DNA of 64,000 bases from Bacteroidales bacterium (lineage in GTDB: Bacteria > Bacteroidota > Bacteroidia > Bacteroidales > P3), in contig JAFRTM010000008.1 in NCBI GenBank assembly GCA_017439185.1, positions 1 to 64,000 of the forward strand, in the 5' to 3' direction. The position numbers and the translations under genes are program-made. Each line of letters begins with the position of its first letter. Position 1 is the stretch's first letter. Under the pieces are notes generated by a model. The model saw only the letters and a list, made by a program, of their open reading frames with translations, was not told the origin of the DNA and ran no database searches. Below, one piece after another: positions 17,554-25,463 of the stretch.

Positions 17554-18258
17554 TCAAGCATTTAGCATATTAACGAAAGACACCACCGCGAGTGCGGCAG
17601 TCTCGGTGCGGAGGCGATTAGAGCCCAAGGAAACTGACTGGAAGCCGTTATCGAGCGCGAGCGCGACCTCGTCGGGAGAGAAGTCGCCTTCCGGCCCGAT
17701 GAAAAGCTGGACACGGGAAGCGGGAGAGACAACCTGAGAGAGCGGGAGCCGAGGAACGTCGGGGAGGCAGTGGCAGACGAGACGGGAGCCGGAGAACGGC
17801 TCGGCGAAGAGACGGGAGGCCGGGAGGAGACCGTCGATGAGAGGGAGACGAGTCTGGAGTGACTGCTTCATGGCGCTGACGGCGAGTTTAGAGAGGCGGT
17901 CGAAGTTGATATGCTGACGTTCAGTGAATTGAGACGAGATGAGAGATATGCGGTCGATACCCAGTTCGGTAGCCTTTTCCACGAGCCACTCGATGCGGTC
18001 GGCATTCTTGGTGGGAGCGATGGCGAGATGGAGATAGTGAGAGCGAGGATGAGGGTCGGGAAGCCGCTCGACGATGTGGGCGAGACAATCGGCCTTGCCG
18101 ACCGAGACGAGACGGGCGCGGCAGAGAGAGCCTGCGCCGTCGGTGAGGAACAGCTCGTCGCCGACAGAGAGACGGAGGGCACGGAGGCAGTGACGGGCCT
18201 CGTCGCCAGAGAGTTCCACTTCGTCGTTGTCGATATCAGGGGCAAAAAACAACTGCAT
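17554..18258 (-). CDS. rsmE: 16S rRNA (uracil1498-N3)-methyltransferase RsmE
   Basis: SPOUT-class methyltransferase for U1498 of 16S rRNA. It has the N-terminal PUA-like part (SGDEARHCLRALRLSVGDEL) and the knotted C-terminal SAM site with IGPEGDFSPDEVALA (about 186) and LGSNRLRTETAALAVV (about 211), which is diagnostic. The length of 234 residues is typical. A -7 promoter element lies 27 bp upstream at 18285-18292. Confidence 0.96.
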   Translation of the reverse strand: MQLFFAPDIDNDEVELSGDEARHCLRALRLSVGDELFLTDGAGSLCRARLVSVGKADCLAHIVERLPDPHPRSHYLHLAIAPTKNADRIEWLVEKATELGIDRISLISSQFTERQHINFDRLSKLAVSAMKQSLQTRLPLIDGLLPASRLFAEPFSGSRLVCHCLPDVPRLPLSQVVSPASRVQLFIGPEGDFSPDEVALALDNGFQSVSLGSNRLRTETAALAVVSFVNMLNA

Positions 18259-18284
18259 TATAATAATGTATATAAACCGAGGTG

Positions 18285-18292
18285 CAAAGGTA
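18285..18292 (-). promoter_or_regulatory. Promoter -7 box for rsmE
   Basis: The minus strand reads TACCTTTG, fitting TAnnTTTG, 27 bp upstream of the rsmE ATG. Confidence 0.55.
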
Positions 18293-18408
18293 CGACTTTT
18301 TTATGGAATAACGTGTTAATATTTTTTATATGGCTAATAGACAGAAGATTGACGGGCAACAAACAGGTCTTGTTGATAAGTTTTATTTTACAATTGAAAG
18401 GATTGTTG

Positions 18409-18416
18409 TACTTTTG
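18409..18416 (+). promoter_or_regulatory. Promoter -7 box for nrdJ
   Basis: TACTTTTG fits TAnnTTTG and lies 63 bp upstream of the nrdJ ATG. TTG triplets at 18373 and 18394 lie near but not at the ideal -33 spacing. I saw no cobalamin riboswitch in the 220-bp upstream spacer. Confidence 0.5.
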
Positions 18417-18478
18417 TAGCACTTTTTACGAAGCAAAAAGCGACATAAGTAGTTGAGTTCATAAAAGAAAGAAGAAAT

Positions 18479-21142
18479 ATGGCAAAGCAAAAAGACCTGT
18501 TATTCGACCTCGATGCGGAGAACGAGCAGCCCGAAGTACCTGCAAAAGAGACGAAAGCCAAAGTGGTGAAAGAAGAGAAGAAAGAGAGCAAGAAGAAGGC
18601 TGTAGAGCCGAAGACCGAAGTGCACAGCTACACGGTAGATGAGATAATGCGGTCGTCGGTGGACTACTTTGGAGGCGACGAACTGGCTGCGTCGGTGTGG
18701 ATGAACAAATATGCGTTGCGCGACGGCGACGAGATCTATGAGCTCAACCCCGACATGATGCACCGTCGCATAGCGAGGGAATTTGCGCGGATAGAGAAGA
18801 ACTATCCCAACCCGATGGGCGAAGAGGAGATCTACCAGTTGCTGAAAGACTTCAAATACATCATCCCCCAAGGGAGCCCGATGGCCGGAATCGGCAACAC
18901 GTTCCAGGTGGTGAGCCTGAGCAACTGCTTCGTGATAGGCAACAGCGGCAGCAGCGACTCCTACGGCGGCATCATGAAGATCGACCAGGAGCAGGTGCAG
19001 CTGATGAAAAGACGCGGAGGCGTGGGGCACGACCTGTCGCACATACGTCCCGGCGGCACGCCGGTGAAGAACTGCGCGCTGACCTCGACGGGCATAGTGC
19101 CGTTTATGGAGCGTTACAGCAACACCACCCGCGAGGTGGCCCAGGGAGGGAGACGCGGAGCGCTGATGCTCTCGATATCGATAAAACATCCCGACTCAGA
19201 GAAATTCATAGATGCCAAGCTGGAGCAAGGGAAGATCACGGGAGCCAACGTTTCGGTGAAGATTACCGACGAGTTTATGGAATGTGCGATGGCCGGCAAG
19301 CCGTTTGTGCAGCAATACCCGATAGACTCGAAAGAGCCGATGGTGACGAAAGAGATAGATGCGAGAGCCCTGTGGAACAAGATCATCGCCAACGCGTGGT
19401 CGTCGGCCGAGCCGGGAGTGCTGTTCTGGGACACGATAATCAGAGAGAGCGTGCCCGACTGCTACAGCGACTTCGGCTACCGTACGGTTTCCACCAACCC
19501 CTGCGGCGAGATCCCGCTGTGTCCCTACGACAGTTGCCGCCTGATGGCCGTCAACCTGCTGAGCTACGTGAAGAACCCGTTCACCGAGCAGGCTAGTTTC
19601 GACCACGAGATGTTCCGCGAGCACATCACCAAAGCCCAAAGGCTGATGGACGACCTCATAGACCTGGAGCTGGAGAAGGTGGAGATGATCCTCGCCAAGA
19701 TAGAATCCGACCCCGAAGACGAGGAAATCAAGAGAGTGGAGAAGAACCTGTGGCTCAACATCAAGATGAAATGCCTGGAAGGGCGCCGGACCGGACTCGG
19801 CATCACCGCCGAAGGAGACATGCTGGCCGCCATGGGTTTGCGTTACGGCAGTGACGAAGCCACCGAATTTGCCGTCGGAGTGCAGCGCGAGCTGGCCTGT
19901 GCCGCCTACGGTTCGTCGGTGATAATGGCCGAAGAGAGAGGGCCGTTCCCTATCTACGACGAGAAACGGGAGAAGTATAACCCGTTCATCCAGCGTCTGG
20001 CCGAAGCCGACCCCAAGCTGTACAAGAGGATGACCAAGAGCGGCCGCCGCAACATAGCGCTGCTGACGATAGCGCCCACCGGCTCGGTGAGCATCTGCAC
20101 CCAGACCACTTCGGGAATCGAGCCCGTGTTCCTCGTCTCGTACAAGAGAAGGAAGAAGATCAACCCCAACGACAAAGACACCTCGAAACACCGTATCATA
20201 AAGGACGAGAGCGGTGACTTCTTCGAGGAATACAACGTCTTCCACCCGAGATTCATAGAGTGGCTGAAAGTGAAAGGCTACAACGTGGAAGAGGTGATGG
20301 CGATGCCCGAGGACGAGTTGGCGAAAATAGTGGCCCTCTCGCCCTACCACAAGGCGACATCCGCAGACATCGACTGGGTGAGCAAGGTGAAGATGCAGGG
20401 AGCCATCCAGAAATGGGTCGATCACTCCATCAGCGTGACGGTGAACATTCCCAAGGAGACCACCAAAGAGGTGGTGAGCAAGATCTACGAGACCGCGTGG
20501 GAGTCGGGGTGCAAAGGATGCACCATCTACCGCGAAGGCTCGCGCAACGGAGTGCTGGTGTCCAATAGCGAGAGCAAGGCCAACGACCAGGTGTTCCACG
20601 AGACCAAAGCACCCAAGAGGCCGAAGAGGCTGGACGCCGAGATAGTGAGGTTCAAGAACAACAGCGAAGACTGGATTGCCGTGGTGGGAATGTACGAAGG
20701 TCACCCCTACGAGATCTTCACCGGGAAAGCCGATGCTTTCACCCTTCCCAAATGGGTGGACAAAGGAGTGGTGATCAGGACCAAGGAGCAGGGCGCCGAG
20801 CACGCGCGCTACGACTTCCAGTTTCTCGACAAAGACGGCTACCGGGTGACCATCGAAGGGCTTTCGAGGATGTTCAGCCAGGAGTATTGGAACTATGCCA
20901 AACTGATCTCCGGCATCCTGAGGCACGGTATGCCGATACCCAACGTGGTGGAGCTGATCTCCAAGCTGACCTTCGACGTGGACAGCATTACAACGTGGAA
21001 GAACGGCGTGGCGCGTGCGCTGAAACGCTATATCAAAGACGGAGCCGAGACCGGGGAGCTGTGTCCCGACTGCGGAAGCAACCTGGTGTACAGCGGCGGC
21101 TGTAAGAGCTGCCCCAACTGCGGCTGGAGCAAGTGCAGCTAA
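18479..21142 (+). CDS. nrdJ: Adenosylcobalamin-dependent (class II) ribonucleotide reductase
   Basis: Reduces ribonucleotides to deoxyribonucleotides using a B12-derived radical and needs no oxygen, which fits an anaerobe. The radical-barrel signature NPCGEIPLCPYDSCRL (about residue 340) and the finger-loop/substrate region (LLTIAPTGSVSICTQTTSG, about 528) are present. After residue about 700 comes the C-terminal domain typical of the long form (TIGR02504-like). The protein ends in a Cys-rich zinc-ribbon-like tail with CPDCG and CPNCGWSKC, which probably shuttles electrons to the active site. A Lys/Glu-rich leader of about 45 residues precedes the ATP-cone-like start. The length is 887 residues. 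Confidence 0.95.
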   Translation: MAKQKDLLFDLDAENEQPEVPAKETKAKVVKEEKKESKKKAVEPKTEVHSYTVDEIMRSSVDYFGGDELAASVWMNKYALRDGDEIYELNPDMMHRRIAREFARIEKNYPNPMGEEEIYQLLKDFKYIIPQGSPMAGIGNTFQVVSLSNCFVIGNSGSSDSYGGIMKIDQEQVQLMKRRGGVGHDLSHIRPGGTPVKNCALTSTGIVPFMERYSNTTREVAQGGRRGALMLSISIKHPDSEKFIDAKLEQGKITGANVSVKITDEFMECAMAGKPFVQQYPIDSKEPMVTKEIDARALWNKIIANAWSSAEPGVLFWDTIIRESVPDCYSDFGYRTVSTNPCGEIPLCPYDSCRLMAVNLLSYVKNPFTEQASFDHEMFREHITKAQRLMDDLIDLELEKVEMILAKIESDPEDEEIKRVEKNLWLNIKMKCLEGRRTGLGITAEGDMLAAMGLRYGSDEATEFAVGVQRELACAAYGSSVIMAEERGPFPIYDEKREKYNPFIQRLAEADPKLYKRMTKSGRRNIALLTIAPTGSVSICTQTTSGIEPVFLVSYKRRKKINPNDKDTSKHRIIKDESGDFFEEYNVFHPRFIEWLKVKGYNVEEVMAMPEDELAKIVALSPYHKATSADIDWVSKVKMQGAIQKWVDHSISVTVNIPKETTKEVVSKIYETAWESGCKGCTIYREGSRNGVLVSNSESKANDQVFHETKAPKRPKRLDAEIVRFKNNSEDWIAVVGMYEGHPYEIFTGKADAFTLPKWVDKGVVIRTKEQGAEHARYDFQFLDKDGYRVTIEGLSRMFSQEYWNYAKLISGILRHGMPIPNVVELISKLTFDVDSITTWKNGVARALKRYIKDGAETGELCPDCGSNLVYSGGCKSCPNCGWSKCS

Positions 21143-21177
21143 ACGACACCTAACATTACATTATATATAATTACACA

Positions 21178-21210
21178 CAGGGTTCTTCGGAGCCCTGTAA
21201 TTTTTTTGTC
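21178..21210 (+). terminator. Intrinsic terminator of nrdJ
   Basis: CAGGGTTC-TTCG-GAGCCCTG is a strong hairpin with a UUCG-type loop, followed by TAATTTTTTT, 36 bp after the nrdJ stop. Confidence 0.9.
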
Positions 21211-21347
21211 GAAAAAGAGAAAAAAGAGGTCCCGGGCGAGGGGAAAAAGCAGAGGAGCAACAGGGAGGGAGTAAAAAAAATGCGAGACACAAAAATATAA
21301 TATACAGCTCTTTAACATAAGCCGAGGAAAGAAAAATGAAAAAATAT

Positions 21348-21378
21348 TTTGTCAGAATAAAAAAAGTTAGTACTTTTG
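21348..21378 (+). promoter_or_regulatory. Promoter of tRNA-Asp (-33 TTTG, 19 bp, -7 TACTTTTG)
   Basis: TTTG at 21348-21351 and TACTTTTG at 21371-21378 are separated by 19 bp. This is a textbook Bacteroidota promoter, with the tRNA starting 28 bp downstream. Confidence 0.85.
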
Positions 21379-21406
21379 CAACCGCATTTGAGAGAAAATG
21401 GCAAAC

Positions 21407-21484
21407 GGTTCGGTAGTTCAGTTTGGTTAGAATACATGCCTGTCACGCATGGGGTCGCGAGTTCGAGTCTCGTCCGGACCGCCA
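21407..21484 (+). tRNA. tRNA-Asp (anticodon GTC)
   Basis: The acceptor arm GGTTCGG pairs with CCGGACC before discriminator G and an encoded CCA (21482-21484). The D arm starts at GTTCAGTTTGGTTAGAAT, the anticodon loop CCTGTCACG gives GTC (Asp), and the T arm contains GCGAGTTCGAGTCTCGT. The 75-nt body plus CCA folds as a normal cloverleaf. Confidence 0.97.
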
Positions 21485-21490
21485 AACAAA

Positions 21491-21522
21491 AAGAAGGTTC
21501 TCTGATAAGGAGAGCCTTTTTT
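21491..21522 (+). terminator. Terminator between tRNA-Asp and tmRNA
   Basis: AAGGTTCTC-TGATAAG-GAGAGCCTT followed by TTTTTA forms a stem-loop with a T-tract directly after the tRNA. Confidence 0.8.
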
Positions 21523-21539
21523 ATGCAAGGACATCATAA

Positions 21540-21931
21540 GGGGCTGACCGGTTTTGACAGCAGCGCGATGGTGTTGTAAGCATGCAGGCTGAGGCATCAG
21601 AAGCCTTGAAAACAGATGCGCTTAAATTTAATTGGCGAAAATAACTACGCTCTTGCTGCCTAACCGAAGCACAGTAGGTTAGCTTAATCCCCGCAACAGT
21701 TGCAGGGACAAGACATCTCCCGACGAGCAAGCCCGTCGGTCGTCGAAAAGGAGGTGCTCGCGAGAACGGGATAGCCAGGAGAGAGCTCCGACCTCCTGGT
21801 GAACCTTAAGGAGCTAAGGCTGCCGTTGGGTGACGGTGTCCGTCAGCAGCACGAAAAGCAACCGCCGTATAAGCATGTAGAAAGCAAGATTGTCAACTGT
21901 TTGGACGAGGGTTCGAATCCCTCCAGCTCCA
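21540..21931 (+). ncRNA. ssrA: Transfer-messenger RNA (tmRNA)
   Basis: Rescues ribosomes stalled on broken mRNA and tags the nascent protein for degradation. The 5' end GGGGCTGACC pairs with the 3' end CCAGCTCC to form the tRNA-like acceptor stem, and TTCGAATCCC forms the T arm. The tag frame at 21634-21663 reads GENNYALAA and stops at TAA, which is the Bacteroidota form of the tag. The mature 3' CCA is not encoded. A promoter was not recognised; the small spacer after the tRNA terminator is only 17 bp. Confidence 0.97.
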
Positions 21932-21966
21932 CTTGAGACGGGGAAAACACTCCCCGAAACACAAAG

Positions 21967-22013
21967 GAAGACACTGATAATCAAAAAAGATTGTCAGTGT
22001 CTTTTTTTGTATC
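21967..22013 (+). terminator. Terminator of tmRNA
   Basis: AAGACACTGATAATC and GATTGTCAGTGTCTT form a long stem around an A-rich loop, followed by TTTTTT. It lies about 36 bp past the tmRNA 3' end. Confidence 0.9.
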
Positions 22014-22136
22014 GGCCTGTTCTCTTAACTATGGTGCCACGGGTGCATACCGGATGACTCTCTGACGGAGGGACCATACACAGACATGACACAGCCTTGC
22101 CTTAGACTTACCTTAGGGGTGCCTCAGAGTGACGAC

Positions 22137-22171
22137 CAGCCTCCCCATCCCCCTTAAAGGGGGATGGAGGA
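22137..22171. repeat. GC-rich hairpin in intergenic DNA
   Basis: CATCCCCCTT-A-AAGGGGGATG is a perfect inverted repeat, extended outward by CCTCC/GGAGG with a small bulge. Without a T-tract it is not a terminator; it may be a dispersed palindromic element. The rest of 22014-22700 holds no gene I can support. Confidence 0.6.
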
Positions 22172-22316
22172 TAGCGTCTGCCCTCTAAAAAAACCAAAAT
22201 TTTCTCCCACGTGTGTCCCAATACCCCGTCCTCAGCTCTCCAGATTTTGAGCGTTGCCTCTTCGAGGCGAATTATATTCTTTTAATTGCTCATTGACTTT
22301 GGTTAATAGTCTCTTA

Positions 22317-22379
22317 ATGGTTGATTAATGGTTGATTAATGGTTGATAGGACTTTGATAGGACTTTAGGAGGACTTTTT
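22317..22379. repeat. 11-bp tandem microrepeats
   Basis: ATGGTTGATTA at 22317-22327 and 22328-22338, then ATGGTTGATAG at 22339-22349, then GACTTTGATAG, GACTTTAGGAG and GACTTTTTTC in the same 11-bp phase. Confidence 0.8.
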
Positions 22380-22686
22380 TCTTGCTGAGGGGGTAGATGG
22401 CGATAAAGAACTAATTTGTAGCGGGTTGTTTTTGGGTTAAGATTATTTAACATTTTTTATGTGTTAAAATGGGTCTTAAAAATGGACTTGAAAGGTTCTA
22501 TATATAGAGGAGGGGGATTGTGTGAGGGTGATAGGGGACAGACGAGAGTCTGGCGGACGTGCCGTCGGAGGCAGAGAGGAATTTGACATAGCAGAAACGA
22601 AGGGAGAGGAAATTTCGGCGAGTTGGTGTTTTTGGGCACTATATGACTGGAGGTAAGATGTCGTAGGAAAAATATTCGCCATTTTA

Positions 22687-22718
22687 TTTGGTGGATACGA
22701 AAACTTTTCGTATCTTTG
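22687..22718 (+). promoter_or_regulatory. Promoter of the secreted-protein pair
   Basis: TTTG at 22687-22690 and TATCTTTG at 22711-22718 with a 20-bp spacer match the Bacteroidota consensus. The likely start codon lies 65 bp downstream. Confidence 0.75.
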
Positions 22719-22782
22719 CAGTGTCGTTTAACCGATACAAATCTTTAATAAACACAAGTTATAAATTATAAATCAATCACTT

Positions 22783-24153
22783 ACGAAGAAAATTACATTT
22801 ACATTGGCACTTGTCCTGATGGCATTTTTTGCCTCGGCACAGATTTACGAATTTGGAACCAGCACTTTTTCTGTATCCCGAAACAGTAGTCAAAAGAACA
22901 TTATTTACTCTCAACAAAATGACACGACAGGTCAATTTGTCTTCCTTGACGCAATACTCAATGGTGATTTTGAGCAACAAAGAGTCTTAAAGAAGTTCCA
23001 AGTCAAAGACTTTTGCTATATTGGTGACACAATCTATGTTACCGGCAACTATACCGACGGGACAGGCTTTTACGGTTGGGCTAAAACAGCAGGTCTTCCT
23101 TCTCAGCGTTGGCTCTTCAATATGCACCTATTGGAGAATTACGTCCTGTTTAATTTGCATGGTGGCGTTACCGACACTATCCGCAGGGCTCATTTCGAAA
23201 ATATGAGACGCATAAAGGTTTTCTATGACGGCGCAACTCGCCATATTCTGCTGATTGGTGACTATAAGTACAATTTATTAAATAACAATACAACACACCC
23301 AGGCTGCCTCATTGACGTATGGAGTGAAAACGACTCAATCAATTATGCTTATAGCGAAGTGGAAAACATTGATGATGTTGAAGTTTTGGACAATTATGTC
23401 GTTACGGTCTCAAGAAAAGGATATGTCGATACACACTTGGAGGAGCATTACCTTAGAGTACTGAATAAGACAGGGTTCTCGCTATACGACAATCTTTTTG
23501 ATATCTATTACTATAAGAATCTTTTGGCTTCGGTCGGTCCTATTCGGCTACAAAAGATTACAGGCAATAATTACGTAGCAGTATATAAATCCGATTATAC
23601 AGGGGAATATTCCATACTGCCGCTCAGCATCTCTAGCGGGGCAATACAAACAAACTTCCGATATGTTGTGTCGGCAGGTATGTCGCCCGTTGTAACAGAT
23701 GTGGCATATTCTCCCACTCCTAACAAACTTATGGTAATCCATAACAACGGTAGCAGTCCAGTAGCGGCTGAGTACAATTGTTTAAATTTCCCTGTTATCA
23801 ATTTGTCACAAGCCTACGGCCCAAGTGATGAAAATAATAACGCAGTAACTATGCTTTTGCAGTCTGTAGCCCTGAGACCTCAATCCGATTTCTGCATAAG
23901 TGGGGAGCGTAATGGAAAGTTGACCATTTGGTGGACCGGTGTATGTAGCCTACCCGAGACTTTAACGATGGAAGCTGTTGGGCAATCGCTTCTAAGCAGC
24001 GTAGGTGCAACAACACGCCAAAAGATGAATCAGCTCAGCATTTCATGCCCAATCTTAACGCCTGGTCTTATAACAAAAAACGGTATCTGCACCGACGGTC
24101 ATGTCCAATTTGGAACAGGTTCTAATTCCAATGATAAAGAAGAAAATGAATAA
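22783..24153 (+). CDS. Secreted protein of unknown function (probable ACG start)
   Basis: I do not recognise the family. Read from ACG at 22783, the product begins (M)KKITFTLALVLMAFFASAQ, a complete signal peptide with signal peptidase I site. No in-frame ATG, GTG or TTG gives one; TTG at 22804 would drop the basic head. The sequence before the ACG (AATCAATCACTTACGAAG) matches that before the ATG of the next gene (AATCAATCAATTATGAAG). The mature part of about 430 residues is rich in Asn, Tyr, Thr and beta-type segments, and ends in a charged tail (NDKEENE) with no T9SS sorting domain. Base composition is AT-richer than the flanks, suggesting transfer. The next gene follows after 20 bp, so the two are probably co-transcribed. 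Confidence 0.7.
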   Translation, partial: TKKITFTLALVLMAFFASAQIYEFGTSTFSVSRNSSQKNIIYSQQNDTTGQFVFLDAILNGDFEQQRVLKKFQVKDFCYIGDTIYVTGNYTDGTGFYGWAKTAGLPSQRWLFNMHLLENYVLFNLHGGVTDTIRRAHFENMRRIKVFYDGATRHILLIGDYKYNLLNNNTTHPGCLIDVWSENDSINYAYSEVENIDDVEVLDNYVVTVSRKGYVDTHLEEHYLRVLNKTGFSLYDNLFDIYYYKNLLASVGPIRLQKITGNNYVAVYKSDYTGEYSILPLSISSGAIQTNFRYVVSAGMSPVVTDVAYSPTPNKLMVIHNNGSSPVAAEYNCLNFPVINLSQAYGPSDENNNAVTMLLQSVALRPQSDFCISGERNGKLTIWWTGVCSLPETLTMEAVGQSLLSSVGATTRQKMNQLSISCPILTPGLITKNGICTDGHVQFGTGSNSNDKEENE

Positions 24154-24173
24154 CCCTATAAAATCAATCAATT

Positions 24174-25301
24174 ATGAAGAAACTATTATTAATAACAATG
24201 GTGCTAACGAGTTTGGCGCTTAAGGCCAACGCACAACAAGACACAATACATATTCCGCAAGATACTGTAACGGTATTCGAGTATGACAGGTATGTCTATC
24301 TTAATGTCGCCAGACCGCCAGAGCACGGACAATTCCTTACCGAAAACCTTGAGGACATGTGGGCCAATGGAATAACATATTGCAGATCAACCTCTGAATT
24401 TTCCTCATTTGGAGGACAGCAACCTATTTTATACATTATGCCGACAGATACTTTGTATGGAATAAGTGTAAATATGGCCTATTTTGAGGATTACGATGAA
24501 GGGCTGGACTCTTTGATGATATACGTAAAGGTGATAGATGGAGAACATTGGAGAGTTCTTGATTCTCTGAAATGGACACCCGACGCAAGACGCAGATGGC
24601 TTAGGATGTGGGCATTGGATAGGACCAAGGACTGGTGGTATGATGACACAATTTCCGGACTTTATGCATACTTACCTTGGGACCAGCAGGAATACACCTA
24701 CGAGGTTCATATACCGCTATACGAATTATATTTCCGCGAACCAGTTGTCGCACCTGATTCTATCTTTATAATTGGTTATATACGAGGTTCTTTCATCGGG
24801 TATAGTGCACAAATATGGTCGGTTTCCGATCCCGATACCAGCTATATGGTTTATGGTTCATTAACAGAACCACCATACACGTATTATCACAACACTCCAC
24901 ATCTCCGTACGGAGGAGTGGGCCATGTACTTTCCGATAGTGAAACCATTGGCCGAATGGGACACAATGACGGTGCACCAAGACACTATCGGTGGCGGTGA
25001 CGATCCAGGGGACAACCCTGGCGGTGGGCAGGACACCATAGGCGGAGGGACTGAAAAGGTGGTGCAGGCAGACGGAACCCTCGAACTGAAACTCTTCCCC
25101 AACCCGACCGACGGAGCGGTGAGGATAGAATGCGGACTGCCGCTGGAGGCGGTGAGGGTGCGCGATATGAGAGGCTGTACCGTGTATGAGCACAAAGGCG
25201 ATGTGCCATCACTCGACACCGGCAGATGGCCGAAAGGAGTGTATATAGTGGAGGCGACAACCACGGCCGGAAAAACAATAAAGAAGCTGATAGTGAAGTA
25301 A
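24174..25301 (+). CDS. T9SS-secreted protein with C-terminal sorting domain
   Basis: The N-terminus MKKLLLITMVLTSLALKANA is a signal peptide. The middle (about residues 25-270) is of unknown family. A short low-complexity linker, GGGDDPGDNPGGGQD, leads to a C-terminal sorting domain of about 75 residues starting LELKLFPNPTDGAVRIE and ending KGVYIVEATTTAGKTIKKLI, the type A signal that directs cargo through the type IX secretion system to the cell surface. The first 850 bp are AT-rich while the linker and sorting domain are GC-rich like the chromosome, so the cargo part may have been fused to a resident sorting domain. Confidence 0.8.
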   Translation: MKKLLLITMVLTSLALKANAQQDTIHIPQDTVTVFEYDRYVYLNVARPPEHGQFLTENLEDMWANGITYCRSTSEFSSFGGQQPILYIMPTDTLYGISVNMAYFEDYDEGLDSLMIYVKVIDGEHWRVLDSLKWTPDARRRWLRMWALDRTKDWWYDDTISGLYAYLPWDQQEYTYEVHIPLYELYFREPVVAPDSIFIIGYIRGSFIGYSAQIWSVSDPDTSYMVYGSLTEPPYTYYHNTPHLRTEEWAMYFPIVKPLAEWDTMTVHQDTIGGGDDPGDNPGGGQDTIGGGTEKVVQADGTLELKLFPNPTDGAVRIECGLPLEAVRVRDMRGCTVYEHKGDVPSLDTGRWPKGVYIVEATTTAGKTIKKLIVK

Positions 25302-25327
25302 CTTCCAGCCGAGAGGGAAACGATTGA

Positions 25328-25372
25328 ACTTGTCCCACAGCATTAACGAGCTGCAGGGGCAAGTTTTTTTAT
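25328..25372 (+). terminator. Terminator after the T9SS cargo gene
   Basis: ACTTGTCCC-ACAG and CTGC-AGGGGCAAGT pair around CATTAACGAG, followed by TTTTTTT. It closes the 22.7-25.3 kb unit. Confidence 0.85.
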
Positions 25373-25376
25373 AAAA

Positions 25377-25408
25377 CTTGTATATGATAAAAAAATGTTG
25401 TATTTTTG
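25377..25408 (+). promoter_or_regulatory. Promoter of the Na/Pi cotransporter gene
   Basis: CTTG at 25377-25380 and TATTTTTG at 25401-25408 are 20 bp apart, a good match to the -33/-7 consensus, 56 bp before the ATG. Confidence 0.7.
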
Positions 25409-25463
25409 CAACGGGTTTCGAGAAACCTGATTTATAATAAAGCATAGAAATATAGTAAGTTAC

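Noticed and set aside
19196-20926. 576-residue open frame opposite nrdJ
   Set aside because: Antisense to a complete nrdJ; composition rich in His/Val/Leu as expected for a mirrored GC-rich gene.
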